This document shows positions 44,418 through 52,863 of a stretch of DNA of 64,000 bases, piece by piece. This stretch comes from an uncultured Lachnospiraceae bacterium (GTDB taxonomy: Bacteria > Bacillota > Clostridia > Lachnospirales > Lachnospiraceae), in NCBI GenBank assembly GCA_947384285.1, contig CANDGI010000010.1, forward strand, positions 1-64,000, read 5' to 3'. The notes under the pieces are model-generated. The model did no database searches. It had not been told where the DNA came from and was given only the letters and a program-made list of their open reading frames with translations. Positions within the stretch are counted from its first letter, which is position 1; each line of letters begins with the position of its first letter. The translations under genes were made by a program, and so were the position numbers.

Positions 44418-45088
44418 CAGACAAATTAGAATTAAATACCAATGCATACCTTCCATTGCGGGACGTGGTGTTCCATACCCTGCGGGAGGCTATTTTAAAG
44501 GGAGAGATTAAGCCGGGGGAACGGCTGATGGAGCTGCAGCTTGCTTCAAAGCTTGGGGTAAGCCGGACGCCAATCCGGGAGGCTATCCGCATGCTGGAAC
44601 TGGAAGGGCTGGCGGTGACGACGCCAAGAAAAGGGGCGGAGGTTGCCAAGATGACGGAAAAGGATATGGAGGATGTCCTTCAGATCCGAAAGGCGCTGGA
44701 TGAGCTGGCAGTAGGGTTGGCATGTGAGAATATCGGGGAGCACCATCTGGAAAAACTCTTCGTGGCATTGAAGAATTTTGAGGAGAGTACCAGGAGCGGG
44801 GATGTAAAGCAGATTGCCCAGGCGGACGTGGAATTTCACGACGTGATTTACCAGGCGGCAGATAATCCTAAGCTTATGAATATGCTCAACAATCTCAGGG
44901 AGCAAATCTACCGTTACCGGGTGGAGTACCTGAAAAATAAGAGCAGTTATCCCAGGCTGATTGAGGAACATAAGGAAATTTACGAAGGGCTGAAACGGGG
45001 GGATAAGCAGGCCGTGGTGGAGATTGTAAGCCATCATGTGGAAAACCAGGAAATTGTAGTGAAAAATATTATCCAGGAACAGGAATAA
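44414..45088 (+). CDS. GntR family regulator with FCD domain (FadR type)
   Basis: A 224-residue regulator: N-terminal winged helix (REAILKGEIKPGERLMELQLASKLGVSRTPIREAIRMLE near 25-62) and a helical FCD ligand domain with the metal or acid-binding Asp and His residues in EFHDVIYQAA near 140 and HKEIYEGLKRGD near 187. FadR-type proteins usually sense organic acids. It is translationally coupled to ispE, although a regulatory link to isoprenoid synthesis is not established. Confidence 0.9.
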   Translation: MTDKLELNTNAYLPLRDVVFHTLREAILKGEIKPGERLMELQLASKLGVSRTPIREAIRMLELEGLAVTTPRKGAEVAKMTEKDMEDVLQIRKALDELAVGLACENIGEHHLEKLFVALKNFEESTRSGDVKQIAQADVEFHDVIYQAADNPKLMNMLNNLREQIYRYRVEYLKNKSSYPRLIEEHKEIYEGLKRGDKQAVVEIVSHHVENQEIVVKNIIQEQE

Positions 45089-45128
45089 AAAGGAAAAACA
45101 GGGAAAACATAATAATAAGCGTAAGAAA

Positions 45129-45160
45129 AAGGATAGGCTTCGACAGCTTATCCTTTTCTT
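45129..45160 (+). terminator. Rho-independent terminator after the GntR gene
   Basis: AAGGATAGGCT (45129-45139) pairs with AGCTTATCCTT (45145-45155) with one mismatch, followed by TTTTCTT. Confidence 0.75.
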
Positions 45161-45175
45161 AATTTTGAGGAGGAA

Positions 45176-45262
45176 GGCTGATGCGAAGCATTATTCGGAA
45201 TGCCTTCCGATGATTTGCCGCCGGAGTGAAGCAAAGGGGGCATTTCATTAAGAAAGGAGAAC
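45176..45262 (+). repeat. Third copy of the dispersed palindromic repeat
   Basis: This copy matches the two at 18331-18494 with about 90 percent identity over 70 bases and has a small insertion (GCAAAG) before the closing GGCATTTC arm. As there, it ends at the ribosome-binding site of the next gene (AGAAAGGAG). Confidence 0.8.
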
Positions 45263-45265
45263 AAT

Positions 45266-46765
45266 ATGTCAGTCCAGATTGTCCCGGATTTGAAGGAAAA
45301 TATGAATCAGTTTGAAATGCTTTTTTCTGATTGTGCAGATATTAAGAAACGGAAAATAAAGGTAGGGCAGAAGCTGGAGCGGGAATGCTTCATTGCCTAC
45401 ATTGAAGTGGCCATAAGCAATGTGGACTGGAAGGATTCAGCGGTGGGAAAGTTATTGCAGACGCTGCGGGAGCTTCCAGAGGAGGAGCTTGTTTCTTATG
45501 TGGAAAAAAATGTAGATGATATTTCAGATTCCCAGCCCTTTGAAACCATTGAGGATGCGGCTCAGGGCATGCTCACCGGAGATGCTCTGTTTTTCCTGGA
45601 TGGCTATGCAAAGGCCTTAAAAATTCCTGATAAGGGGTATCCTGGCAGGGGCGTATATGAGACAGAGTCCGAAAAGGTAATCCGCGGCTCCAACGAGGGG
45701 TTTTCGGAATCCATCAAACTGAATACCGCGTTGATCCGCAAAAGGCTGCGGAGCCCCCACGTAAAGGTAAAGGAAAGCTTTGCAGGGAGACGGACCAATA
45801 CCAATGTGGATCTGGTATATATGAAAGATTTGATCCACCCCGGCATGCTGGAGGAAATTGAGAAGCGTCTGGGGGAATTTGAGATTGACGGCGCCTTAGA
45901 CAGCGGAATCATCGAACAGCTGACGGAGAAAAGGAAATATTCTCCTTTCCCCCAGTTTCAGACCACCCAGCGGCCGGACCGGGCGGCCATGGCTGTTTTG
46001 GAGGGAAGGATTGTGCTTTTGTCGGATAATTCCCCGGTGGCGCTGATTCTTCCTGCAACCTACAATACCTTCATCCAAACCAGCGATGATTATTACAGCC
46101 GATGGGAAATTGCTTCTTTTACCAGGATGCTCCGGTACTTAGCCTCTTTTCTTGCCATGACGTTTCCAGGGCTTTATCTGGCCATGGCCAATTTCCACAC
46201 CCAGATTCTGCCCACGGATTTGCTGCTGTCCTTGGCGGCAGCCAGACAGGGGGTGCCCTTTCCGGCGGCGGTGGAAATTGTTCTGATGGAGGTGGCTTTT
46301 GAGCTGCTGCGGGAGGCGGGCGTGCGGCTTCCAGGGGCAAATGGGAATACCATTGGGATTGTGGGGGGCCTGATTATCGGCCAGGCGGCAGTGGATGCCA
46401 ATATTGTAAGCCCTATTGTGGTTATTGTTGTGGCACTGACGGCTCTTTGTTCCTTTGCGGTGCCCAATGAGGAATTTGCCACGGCATTCCGCATTTTGAA
46501 ATTTGCTTTTATTTTCCTGTGCGGATCCATGGGATTTTTCGGCTTTTTGATCGGGATGCTTGGCATCCTGATCCACCTGTCCCATCTGGAAAGCTTTGGC
46601 ATTCCATATTTGTCGCCCTTTGTGGGGGCAGACCTGAACGGATACCGGGATGAGCGGGATACATTTCTGCGGCTTCCCCTGGATTTCCTGAAAAAACGCC
46701 CCATCTATACCAGGGATGGCGCGCGCACCAGGCTGAAATTGAAACATCAAGGAAAAGACCAGTGA
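45266..46765 (+). CDS. Spore germination receptor A subunit (GerA family)
   Basis: A 499-residue GerAA/GerKA-type protein. A soluble N-terminal part of about 270 residues (with ESFAGRRTNTNVDLVYM near 174 and PFPQFQTTQRPDRAAMAVLEGR near 230) is followed by about five membrane helices and a cytosolic tail. It would form the germinant receptor channel in the spore inner membrane with the next two gene products. ATG at 45266 follows AAAGGAG inside the end of a repeat element. Confidence 0.92.
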   Translation: MSVQIVPDLKENMNQFEMLFSDCADIKKRKIKVGQKLERECFIAYIEVAISNVDWKDSAVGKLLQTLRELPEEELVSYVEKNVDDISDSQPFETIEDAAQGMLTGDALFFLDGYAKALKIPDKGYPGRGVYETESEKVIRGSNEGFSESIKLNTALIRKRLRSPHVKVKESFAGRRTNTNVDLVYMKDLIHPGMLEEIEKRLGEFEIDGALDSGIIEQLTEKRKYSPFPQFQTTQRPDRAAMAVLEGRIVLLSDNSPVALILPATYNTFIQTSDDYYSRWEIASFTRMLRYLASFLAMTFPGLYLAMANFHTQILPTDLLLSLAAARQGVPFPAAVEIVLMEVAFELLREAGVRLPGANGNTIGIVGGLIIGQAAVDANIVSPIVVIVVALTALCSFAVPNEEFATAFRILKFAFIFLCGSMGFFGFLIGMLGILIHLSHLESFGIPYLSPFVGADLNGYRDERDTFLRLPLDFLKKRPIYTRDGARTRLKLKHQGKDQ

Positions 46766-46775
46766 AAAGAGAGGG

Positions 46776-47894
46776 ATGAGTATGTTTGCAGATAATTGGA
46801 AAATATCTTTGCGGCAGGTAAGGAGGCTTTTGATTCTGGATATTTTTGGCTTAAGCAGCCTGCAGCTTCCAGGCCTCCTGTCTTCCATGACGGGGGCGGA
46901 CGGGCTTTTCAGCCTTCTGCTTGGGATGGCGGGCGGCGGGCTGATGCTGTGGCTCATACAGAAAAATATCCAAAACATAGAGGGAAGCTATTATCAATAT
47001 ATGAAGGATGCCGTAGGGCAGCTTGCGGGGGATATCTTTATGATGTTTTATTACCTGTATTTTATAACCCTCTCCGGGTTTGTGCTGTATCAGGCAGCCG
47101 TTCTGGCGCTCACCTGGCTGCTGCCGGAAGGATCCTATGTGTGGGTGAGCATCCTTTTGCTTTTCCTGGCAGGCTATGGAACCATCCGGGGAATTGAGGG
47201 AAGGGCAAGGGTTTATGAAATTATCTTCTGGTTCTTAGGGATTCCATTGCTTGTGATGCTGGTTTTATCCTTGGCTGAGGTTCATGCGGATTATTGGGCA
47301 CCCGTTTTTTATTCCAGCGGCCTTGATATTTTAAAGGGCGGCGTGGATTACTGGATTTTCCTGCTGCCTTTGACGGCAATTTTATTTTTAAAGCCCTTTT
47401 GTAAAAAATCAGAGAAGATTGCTTCCTGTGGGAGGGCGGCGTTGTTTAGCGTTACCATTTTGAATGCAGCAATTTACCTGATACTTTTGGGGGTGTTCGG
47501 GACAAATACCATGGGTGTGCTGAAGCGTCCCATTATCACGCTGATGAGCATGGTAAACCTGCCAGGCGGCTTTTTTACCAGGCAGGACGTGATTATGGTT
47601 TCCGTATGGTTTTTCGCCTTGTTTGCCTTGATGCATACCGGGGTATTCCAGAGCACGCTGATTTTAAAGGAGCTGTTCCATGAATCCGGGAGCCGCATAA
47701 GCATGTGCATTTCGCTGGCATTGGCTTTTGTGGCTGGAATGGGATTTTTTGCAAATTCATTTCTGGCGGAGGTGTATGGGATTTATCAGAAGTGGATTGT
47801 CCTACCGGGAATGGCGGTGATTTTGCTGGCGGCGCCCTTTGCCCATCGTGCCAGGCTCCGGGTGAAACGAGAAAAAGGAGGAGAAGAGAAGTGA
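46776..47894 (+). CDS. Spore germination receptor B subunit (GerB permease)
   Basis: A 372-residue membrane protein with ten hydrophobic helices, of the APC-like GerAB/endospore germination permease family. GerB subunits bind small germinants such as amino acids. The gene starts 10 bp after the A subunit gene and its TGA overlaps the GTG of the C subunit by 4 bp, fixing the three-gene operon. Confidence 0.9.
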   Translation: MSMFADNWKISLRQVRRLLILDIFGLSSLQLPGLLSSMTGADGLFSLLLGMAGGGLMLWLIQKNIQNIEGSYYQYMKDAVGQLAGDIFMMFYYLYFITLSGFVLYQAAVLALTWLLPEGSYVWVSILLLFLAGYGTIRGIEGRARVYEIIFWFLGIPLLVMLVLSLAEVHADYWAPVFYSSGLDILKGGVDYWIFLLPLTAILFLKPFCKKSEKIASCGRAALFSVTILNAAIYLILLGVFGTNTMGVLKRPIITLMSMVNLPGGFFTRQDVIMVSVWFFALFALMHTGVFQSTLILKELFHESGSRISMCISLALAFVAGMGFFANSFLAEVYGIYQKWIVLPGMAVILLAAPFAHRARLRVKREKGGEEK

Positions 47895-49114
47895 AAGAAA
47901 AAGGAGCGGCTTATGCTTTTTGGAGCAATTCTGCCATCTCGTGGAAGAGGAAAAATTTGAAACCAAGGGCTGTGATGCTGCTCTTGGCGGCAGGGATGAT
48001 GATGGGCGGATGTGCGGCTACGGAGCTGGAACACCGCAGTTTTCCCCTTGCAGTGGGCATTGACCTGAAGGAGGCAGAGGGCAAAGAGGAGGACGGCGGA
48101 GAGGATGAGGGACAAGAGACAGGCGGCAAAGAGGATGAAGGGCAGGCGAGCCAGTCCCAGGGGCTGGTGGTGAGCTTTGATTTTCCGGATCTGGCTCAGA
48201 TTTCAGAAAAAGGACAAACGGTGGATACTGCCATGGGGGTATCCCTGGAAGGGGCAGATATGTACCATGTGGAAAAATCTTATGAGAATAATACCAACCG
48301 CATGTTAGATTATAACCATATGAAAGCAGTGGTGCTGGGAAAGGATATTTTTTCCGATGCTGTGCAGCTTCGGGCTCTCCTATCTGCCTGGGAGCAGAGG
48401 GAGGCTTCTGCAAGGAATACCAGCCTTTTTGTGGGAAATGGGTCTGCGGCAGAGATTTTAAGCCTGACAGAAGAGACGGAAGGGTCCATGGGGACGTATC
48501 TGGAGGAAATGCTGGAGAGCCAGAAGGATTTTAAGCAGAATAAAATTGCCACGGTGGGAAATCTGATGAACCAATGGCACAACCAGAATGAGCTTTTGCT
48601 GATTCCGGTGCTGGAGGAGAAGGGAAACCGGCCTGTGGTCAATGGGTATGCAGCAGTTTCTAATTTCCGCTATCAGGGGATACTTGCCGTGGAGGAAGCC
48701 ATGGAGGCTTTTTTAAGCCAGGGCCTTCTGCAAAAATTCATCTGTGAGCCCTCCAGGGATTTGGTGGTGGAAATTTCAGATATCCGTGTGAAAAAATCTA
48801 TGGAACAGGAGGGCGAGCTTCCAGTTGTAACGGTCTCCATTACAGGAAAAGGAAGGCTGAAATCGGGGCAGATGAATTCTGTTTCCCAGCAGTGGCGCCT
48901 GGAGAAAAAAATAGAGCAGCAGCTCTGCGCAGATTTGGCAGGAACCGGGGAAAAGCTGCAGCAGGAATTTGGGATCGATATGACCAACAGCTATATCTCC
49001 CTGGGCGGACTGAACCGTAAGCTGTACCAGATTTACCGGAATGTGCCGGATGCGTATAACAGGGACGTGCAGCAGGTGTTCCAGGTGGATATTTCCATGA
49101 TGAATTGGGAGTAG
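47891..49114 (+). CDS. Spore germination receptor C subunit (Ger(x)C lipoprotein)
   Basis: A 407-residue lipoprotein starting with GTG at 47891. The hydrophobic segment AVMLLLAAGMMMGGC near residues 27-41 ends in a lipobox Cys. A Glu/Gly/Asp-rich insert near 63-90 lies before the Ger(x)C body (DYNHMKAVVLGKD near 144, and the C-terminal domain with LQQEFGIDMTNSY). It would be lipid-anchored outside the inner membrane beside the A and B subunits. Confidence 0.9.
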   Translation: MKEKGAAYAFWSNSAISWKRKNLKPRAVMLLLAAGMMMGGCAATELEHRSFPLAVGIDLKEAEGKEEDGGEDEGQETGGKEDEGQASQSQGLVVSFDFPDLAQISEKGQTVDTAMGVSLEGADMYHVEKSYENNTNRMLDYNHMKAVVLGKDIFSDAVQLRALLSAWEQREASARNTSLFVGNGSAAEILSLTEETEGSMGTYLEEMLESQKDFKQNKIATVGNLMNQWHNQNELLLIPVLEEKGNRPVVNGYAAVSNFRYQGILAVEEAMEAFLSQGLLQKFICEPSRDLVVEISDIRVKKSMEQEGELPVVTVSITGKGRLKSGQMNSVSQQWRLEKKIEQQLCADLAGTGEKLQQEFGIDMTNSYISLGGLNRKLYQIYRNVPDAYNRDVQQVFQVDISMMNWE

Positions 49115-49218
49115 GGGCTGCCGGTATTCTGTGGATTACCAAAATGTGTAATCCCATTGGAAGCTGGGAAAATGGGCCGTGGGCAGGATAGCTCCTGTCT
49201 GCAGCCCGTTTTCGATGC

Positions 49219-49662
49219 TTATCTCCGGCTCAGCACACTGTTATGGTATTTGTCAGAGTAAGTTACATCCTCCCCGAACCATTCTGGAGGAATAAAAGCA
49301 TTTGCCTCCTCCGCTGTGGGGAATTCCACTTCTGCCAGGACCAGGGGGGAGAGCTCATTTTCAAAAATATCCAGTTCAATGGTGTAGCAAGGCGGCAGGG
49401 GGATCAGATATCTTTTTTTGGCAATCAGGATGCCGTCTGCCTTGGGGCGCAGATGAAGGTAAGCCTCACGGGTCAGGGGCAGGTTGTATTCTTCCCGGAT
49501 CATCAGTCCTTTGGACTTGTAGGTAAGGTAATATTCCTCATCTTCCTTGCGGATGCGCACAACTGGGTCGGTGCAGAGATATCCCTGCTCAATCTGGCGG
49601 CAGGGAAAGGAATCCAGTTGCTCCGGCAATGATTGGATTAAAAATTTGCGTTCAATTTCCAT
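49219..49662 (-). CDS. CYTH-domain triphosphatase-like protein
   Basis: A 147-residue protein with the CYTH signature MEIERKFLI at its start and alternating charged strands (VVRIRKEDEEYYLTYKSKG near 34-52, EEYNLPLT, YTIELDIFE near 93, LVLAEVEFPT near 107) lining a triphosphate tunnel. Bacterial members hydrolyse inorganic or thiamine triphosphate; the substrate here is unknown. It converges on the ger operon. The leader contains a tandem repeat with several RBS-like copies. Confidence 0.88.
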   Translation of the reverse strand: MEIERKFLIQSLPEQLDSFPCRQIEQGYLCTDPVVRIRKEDEEYYLTYKSKGLMIREEYNLPLTREAYLHLRPKADGILIAKKRYLIPLPPCYTIELDIFENELSPLVLAEVEFPTAEEANAFIPPEWFGEDVTYSDKYHNSVLSRR

Positions 49663-49782
49663 AAAAAATCTCCTGTAAAAATGATATTGTGAAAATGTTC
49701 CTGTAAAATGTTCCTGTAAAAATAATATTGTGAAAAAGTTTCTGTAGAATCTCCCGAAAAAATAATATTGTGAAAAATTTTC
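49663..49782 (-). repeat. About 40-bp degenerate tandem repeat in the CYTH leader
   Basis: Read on the minus strand, three units each contain TTTTCACAATAT(T/C)ATTTTT followed by an RBS-like CGGGAGA, CAGGAAC or CAGGAGA. The last unit supplies the RBS for the CYTH start codon. The pattern parallels the RBS-bearing repeats at 19537 and 36588. Confidence 0.75.
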
Positions 49783-49888
49783 AAAAAATATGTAACTGCT
49801 GCTTTATAGTATACAAAAGATGGAAGTGAAAGTAAATGGAAATACAGATACTGTGTAATAAAAATATTGCAGGCACAACGACGACGAT

Positions 49889-49932
49889 AAAATCCCCCCA
49901 CCCTGGAATTTCCCAAGGCAGGGGGATTTATA
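49889..49932. terminator. Bidirectional terminator near the SASP gene
   Basis: AAATCCCCCC and GGGGGATTT arms with an inner CCTGG/CCAAGG stem form a strong hairpin just after the SASP stop codon (minus strand). Confidence 0.75.
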
Positions 49933-49960
49933 TTGTGCAGTTTTTTCTGTTGGATAAAGG

Positions 49961-50185
49961 TTACTGCTGTCCGCCAGACATCTGCTGTTCCTGCTTCATA
50001 ATCATCTTCTTAACCATTTCTCCGCCGATGGAACCAGCCTGAGCAGAAGTTAAGTCACCGTTGTAGCCTTCTTTCAAAGGTACGCCGATTTCAGATGCGA
50101 CTTCCTGTTTAAAACGGTTCATAGCCTCTTTTGCCTGAGGTACTGCCATTTTACTTGTGTTAGAACCAGAATTGCTGTTAGCCAT
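49961..50185 (-). CDS. Alpha/beta-type small acid-soluble spore protein
   Basis: A 74-residue SASP that coats and protects spore DNA. Conserved blocks are visible: the helix AKEAMNRFKQEVASEIGV with the GPR protease-site-like EIG, then LKEGYNGDLTSAQAGSIGGEMVKKMI. The C-terminus is Gln-rich. Start at 50185 follows GGAGGTG. SASP genes are normally transcribed by SigG in the forespore; I could not identify the promoter confidently. Its presence shows the organism can sporulate. Confidence 0.97.
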   Translation of the reverse strand: MANSNSGSNTSKMAVPQAKEAMNRFKQEVASEIGVPLKEGYNGDLTSAQAGSIGGEMVKKMIMKQEQQMSGGQQ

Positions 50186-50227
50186 TTCGATTCACCTCCA
50201 AATATTTTTCTTCTTGTTTTCTTTCTG

Positions 50228-50444
50228 GCAAGAACATCATTCCGAAATGGCTCATTCCTTGGAATGATGTCCGCCTCGAAACGTTGTTGCTTACCATGGT
50301 GTTATTATCTGCAAAGAGGAAGAAAATATAATGGAAAATATTATGTTTTCTGGTTAAAAATGTAAATGAGCCAGCCAGGAAAATGCAGAGCCATCCATGA
50401 AAGAAATGCTTAAAATGCCTCAGCCAGGAAAATGCAGAGCCATT
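50228..50444. repeat. Hairpin and 49-bp direct repeat between SASP and TetR genes
   Basis: ACATCATTCC (near 50233) and GGAATGATGT (near 50260) form an inverted repeat around GAAATGGCTCATTCCTT. Further right, CAGCCAGGAAAATGCAGAGC occurs at 50372 and 50421. No gene is seen in this 370-bp gap; the TetR promoter lies at its right end. Confidence 0.6.
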
Positions 50445-50484
50445 CATGAAGTTAATAATAGAATGAAGATATGAAAATAGCCTC

Positions 50485-50535
50485 TTGACAAACATACTGT
50501 TGGTATGATAACATGATACATACTAACAGTATGTT
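50485..50535 (+). promoter_or_regulatory. TetR operator overlapping the promoter
   Basis: A 17-bp inverted repeat, AACATACTGTTGGTATG (50491-50507) and CATACTAACAGTATGTT (50519-50535), has one mismatch. It begins directly after a TTGACA -35 at 50485-50490. A GATAAC -10 is possible at 16 bp. A dimeric repressor bound here would block RNA polymerase. Confidence 0.8.
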
Positions 50536-50553
50536 AAGGAGGGTGAAAGAAGA

Positions 50554-51207
50554 ATGGCAAGGAATAAGCATCCAGAGGAAACCGTTCGTTTAATCTTAGA
50601 TGTTGCATTTCGCTTATTTATGGAAAAAGGGTATGAGCATACCTCGATTCAGGACATTATTGATCACTTAGGCGGTCTTAGCAAAGGCGCTATTTATCAT
50701 CATTTTAAATCAAAGGAAGATATTTTAGTTGCTGTGACAGACCAAATGACGGCTGAATCCAATCAGATGCTTGCAGATATCCGTGACAGTTCCGGTCTTA
50801 GCGGAAGGGAGAAGCTGAAAAGGATTTTTAAGGAATCCATCAGCCGGCCGGTGCAGGATGATATCTTTACCGTGGCCCCGGATTTTCATAATAATCCGAA
50901 GCTTCTTTTTAGCCTTTTGCATGATACCATAGAAGAAGCGGCGCCAAACTATATTGTGCCGATTATTAAGCAGGGAATTTCGGATGGTTCCATTAAAACG
51001 GATTATCCAGAACAGTTGGCGGAATTGATTCTGCTTGCGGCAAATGTCTGGATGAATCCTATGATATTCGACAGCTCAGTGGAAGAATCTTACCGTAAAT
51101 TTATGATATTTGGCCAGATGATGCAAGGATTTGGACTGGATGTAGTGGATGATGAGATGTTAGAAAGGCTTAAAGAGTTAGCATTTATCTATGAAAAAAA
51201 CAGGTAA
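50554..51207 (+). CDS. TetR/AcrR family transcriptional repressor
   Basis: A 217-residue regulator with an N-terminal TetR helix-turn-helix (FRLFMEKGYEHTSIQDIIDHLGGLSKGAIYHHFKSKEDI near 15-52) and a helical ligand domain. It is preceded by its probable operator and followed 127 bp later by an MFS exporter gene, which it most likely represses together with itself. The inducer is unknown. Start at 50554 follows AAGGAGGG. Confidence 0.93.
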   Translation: MARNKHPEETVRLILDVAFRLFMEKGYEHTSIQDIIDHLGGLSKGAIYHHFKSKEDILVAVTDQMTAESNQMLADIRDSSGLSGREKLKRIFKESISRPVQDDIFTVAPDFHNNPKLLFSLLHDTIEEAAPNYIVPIIKQGISDGSIKTDYPEQLAELILLAANVWMNPMIFDSSVEESYRKFMIFGQMMQGFGLDVVDDEMLERLKELAFIYEKNR

Positions 51208-51334
51208 GCAGATTTTTAGGAAGATCTAATTGGTAAACAGCATTGTGGTTGTGCGGCACATAACCACAATATTTTAAAATATTTACATACCAGCGTACGG
51301 TATTTAAAATCAATGAAGAATTGGAGGTTTCAAA

Positions 51335-52603
51335 ATGAATCAAAAACTTTTTTCAAAGGATTTTACGTTAGTAGTCATCGGACAGATGATTTCCCTGTTT
51401 GGGAATGCCATCATAAGATTTGCTTTGCCGCTGTATCTATTAAATTTGACCGGCTCATCTGCCCTTTATGGGACGGTTACAGCGTGTGCTTTTATTCCTG
51501 CCATCCTGCTGTCCCCTGTTGGCGGCATAGTGGCGGACAGGGTAAATAAAAGGAATATTATGGTACTATTGGATTTTTTTACGGCGGCGGTTATCCTAGG
51601 TTTTTCCCTGCTGATGAATAGCGTGAGCCTTGTTTTTCTTCTGGCGGTTACCCTTATGCTTTTATATGGAATTGCGGGCGCGTACCAGCCGTCTGTGCAG
51701 GCAAGTATTCCTGTGCTGGTCTCACAGGATAATTTTATGGCGGCAAATTCTATCATCAATACGGTCAGCTCCTTTGCATCCCTGATCGGGCCTGTCCTTG
51801 GCGGTGTCTTATACAGTGCATATGGATTAGAGCCAATCTTGTACGTTTGTGCATGCTGCTTTCTTATGTCAGCAGCTATGGAAATTTTCATCCAGATACC
51901 CTTTCAGAAACAGGCTAAAGGCGGAGGCATATGGAAGACAGCCAGGACGGACTTTGCAGAGAGCATCCATTTTATCCGAAAAGAGAAGCCTGTGATTGGA
52001 AAAGCGCTCCTAACCGTCTGCGGAATTAATTTGTTCTTGTCTGCAATGATTATTGTTGCATTGCCATATCTGGTTACAGAAGTGTTGGATCTGGAAGCTT
52101 CACAGGCAAACAGGCTTTATGGCTTTGCACAAGGGGCATTGGCGGCAGGCGGATTGGCAGGAGGGATTGGGGCAGGCATTTTTGCAAAAAAACTGGAAGT
52201 CCACAAATCGGGCAATCTGGTCATTGCCTGTGCGGTATGTGTATTTCCTATCAGCGGAGTGTTGGTATTGTTTTCGTCTGGAATGATACAATATATTGTT
52301 TTAACCGTATGCTGTTTTGCAATTATGGTATGTTCAACCATTTTTGCGGTACAGATGATGTCCTTGATTCAGACGGAAACCCCGCAAACTTTAATTGGAA
52401 AGGTGATTGCTGTCATTCTTACCATTTCCATGTGTGCACAGCCACTGGGCAACGCATTCTATGGCGTTCTCTTTGAAGCTTGCAGAGGGCGTGAATATGT
52501 GGTTATTTTATTTTCCGGTACGGCAAGCCTTGCAATTGCTGTCCGCGCAAGAAAGATTTTGAAGCATCTGGCTGCGGAACAACATCAATTCATAGAATCA
52601 TAA
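51335..52603 (+). CDS. MFS transporter (macrolide-efflux-like)
   Basis: A 422-residue protein with twelve membrane helices and the MFS motif GGIVADRVNKRNIM near residue 62-75. The start LFSKDFTLVVIGQMISLFGNAIIRFALPLYL resembles Mef/Bcr-like drug efflux proteins. Regulation by the adjacent TetR protein suggests export of a toxic compound. Start at 51335 follows TTGGAGG. Confidence 0.88.
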   Translation: MNQKLFSKDFTLVVIGQMISLFGNAIIRFALPLYLLNLTGSSALYGTVTACAFIPAILLSPVGGIVADRVNKRNIMVLLDFFTAAVILGFSLLMNSVSLVFLLAVTLMLLYGIAGAYQPSVQASIPVLVSQDNFMAANSIINTVSSFASLIGPVLGGVLYSAYGLEPILYVCACCFLMSAAMEIFIQIPFQKQAKGGGIWKTARTDFAESIHFIRKEKPVIGKALLTVCGINLFLSAMIIVALPYLVTEVLDLEASQANRLYGFAQGALAAGGLAGGIGAGIFAKKLEVHKSGNLVIACAVCVFPISGVLVLFSSGMIQYIVLTVCCFAIMVCSTIFAVQMMSLIQTETPQTLIGKVIAVILTISMCAQPLGNAFYGVLFEACRGREYVVILFSGTASLAIAVRARKILKHLAAEQHQFIES

Positions 52604-52863
52604 ACCTGTTTGAGAGAAACATGGGGTCTGTTGGAATAGCAGCTGATAAGTTTCCATTGAAATGTTTTCTTAAGAAGGCTCATCTGGTTCAAATCATAGA
52701 CAGCCAGGAAGCCTTCGGTAGATTTTGCAGTAAAAATATTCGTTCCAGGCTGGAAAGCACCGCAATAGGCATGGGGAATATCCTGGAATCTGGGATACGA
52801 GGGCAAAGGCAGGATGGTTCTTTCCTGCGTATTGAAACATAGATTGTCCCCTTTATTATTCAT
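52585..52863 (-). pseudogene. Short coding remnant overlapping the end of the AraC gene
   Basis: The ATG at 52863 overlaps the AraC stop codon by 8 bp. The 92-codon frame (LPLPSYPRFQDIPHAYCGAF, then IFTAKSTEGFLAVYDLNQ) has the composition of a real protein. It ends abruptly near the MFS stop and lacks a recognisable full domain. It is probably the truncated start of a gene once co-transcribed with the AraC regulator. Family not recognised. Confidence 0.4.

Noticed and set aside
46139..46978. Long minus-strand frame opposite the gerA/gerB genes
   Set aside because: It is antisense to well-supported membrane-protein genes and is rich in Pro, His and Lys, as expected for shadows.
49836..50042. 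68-codon plus-strand frame over the SASP terminator
   Set aside because: It spans a strong terminator and the antisense of the SASP gene, with no RBS.
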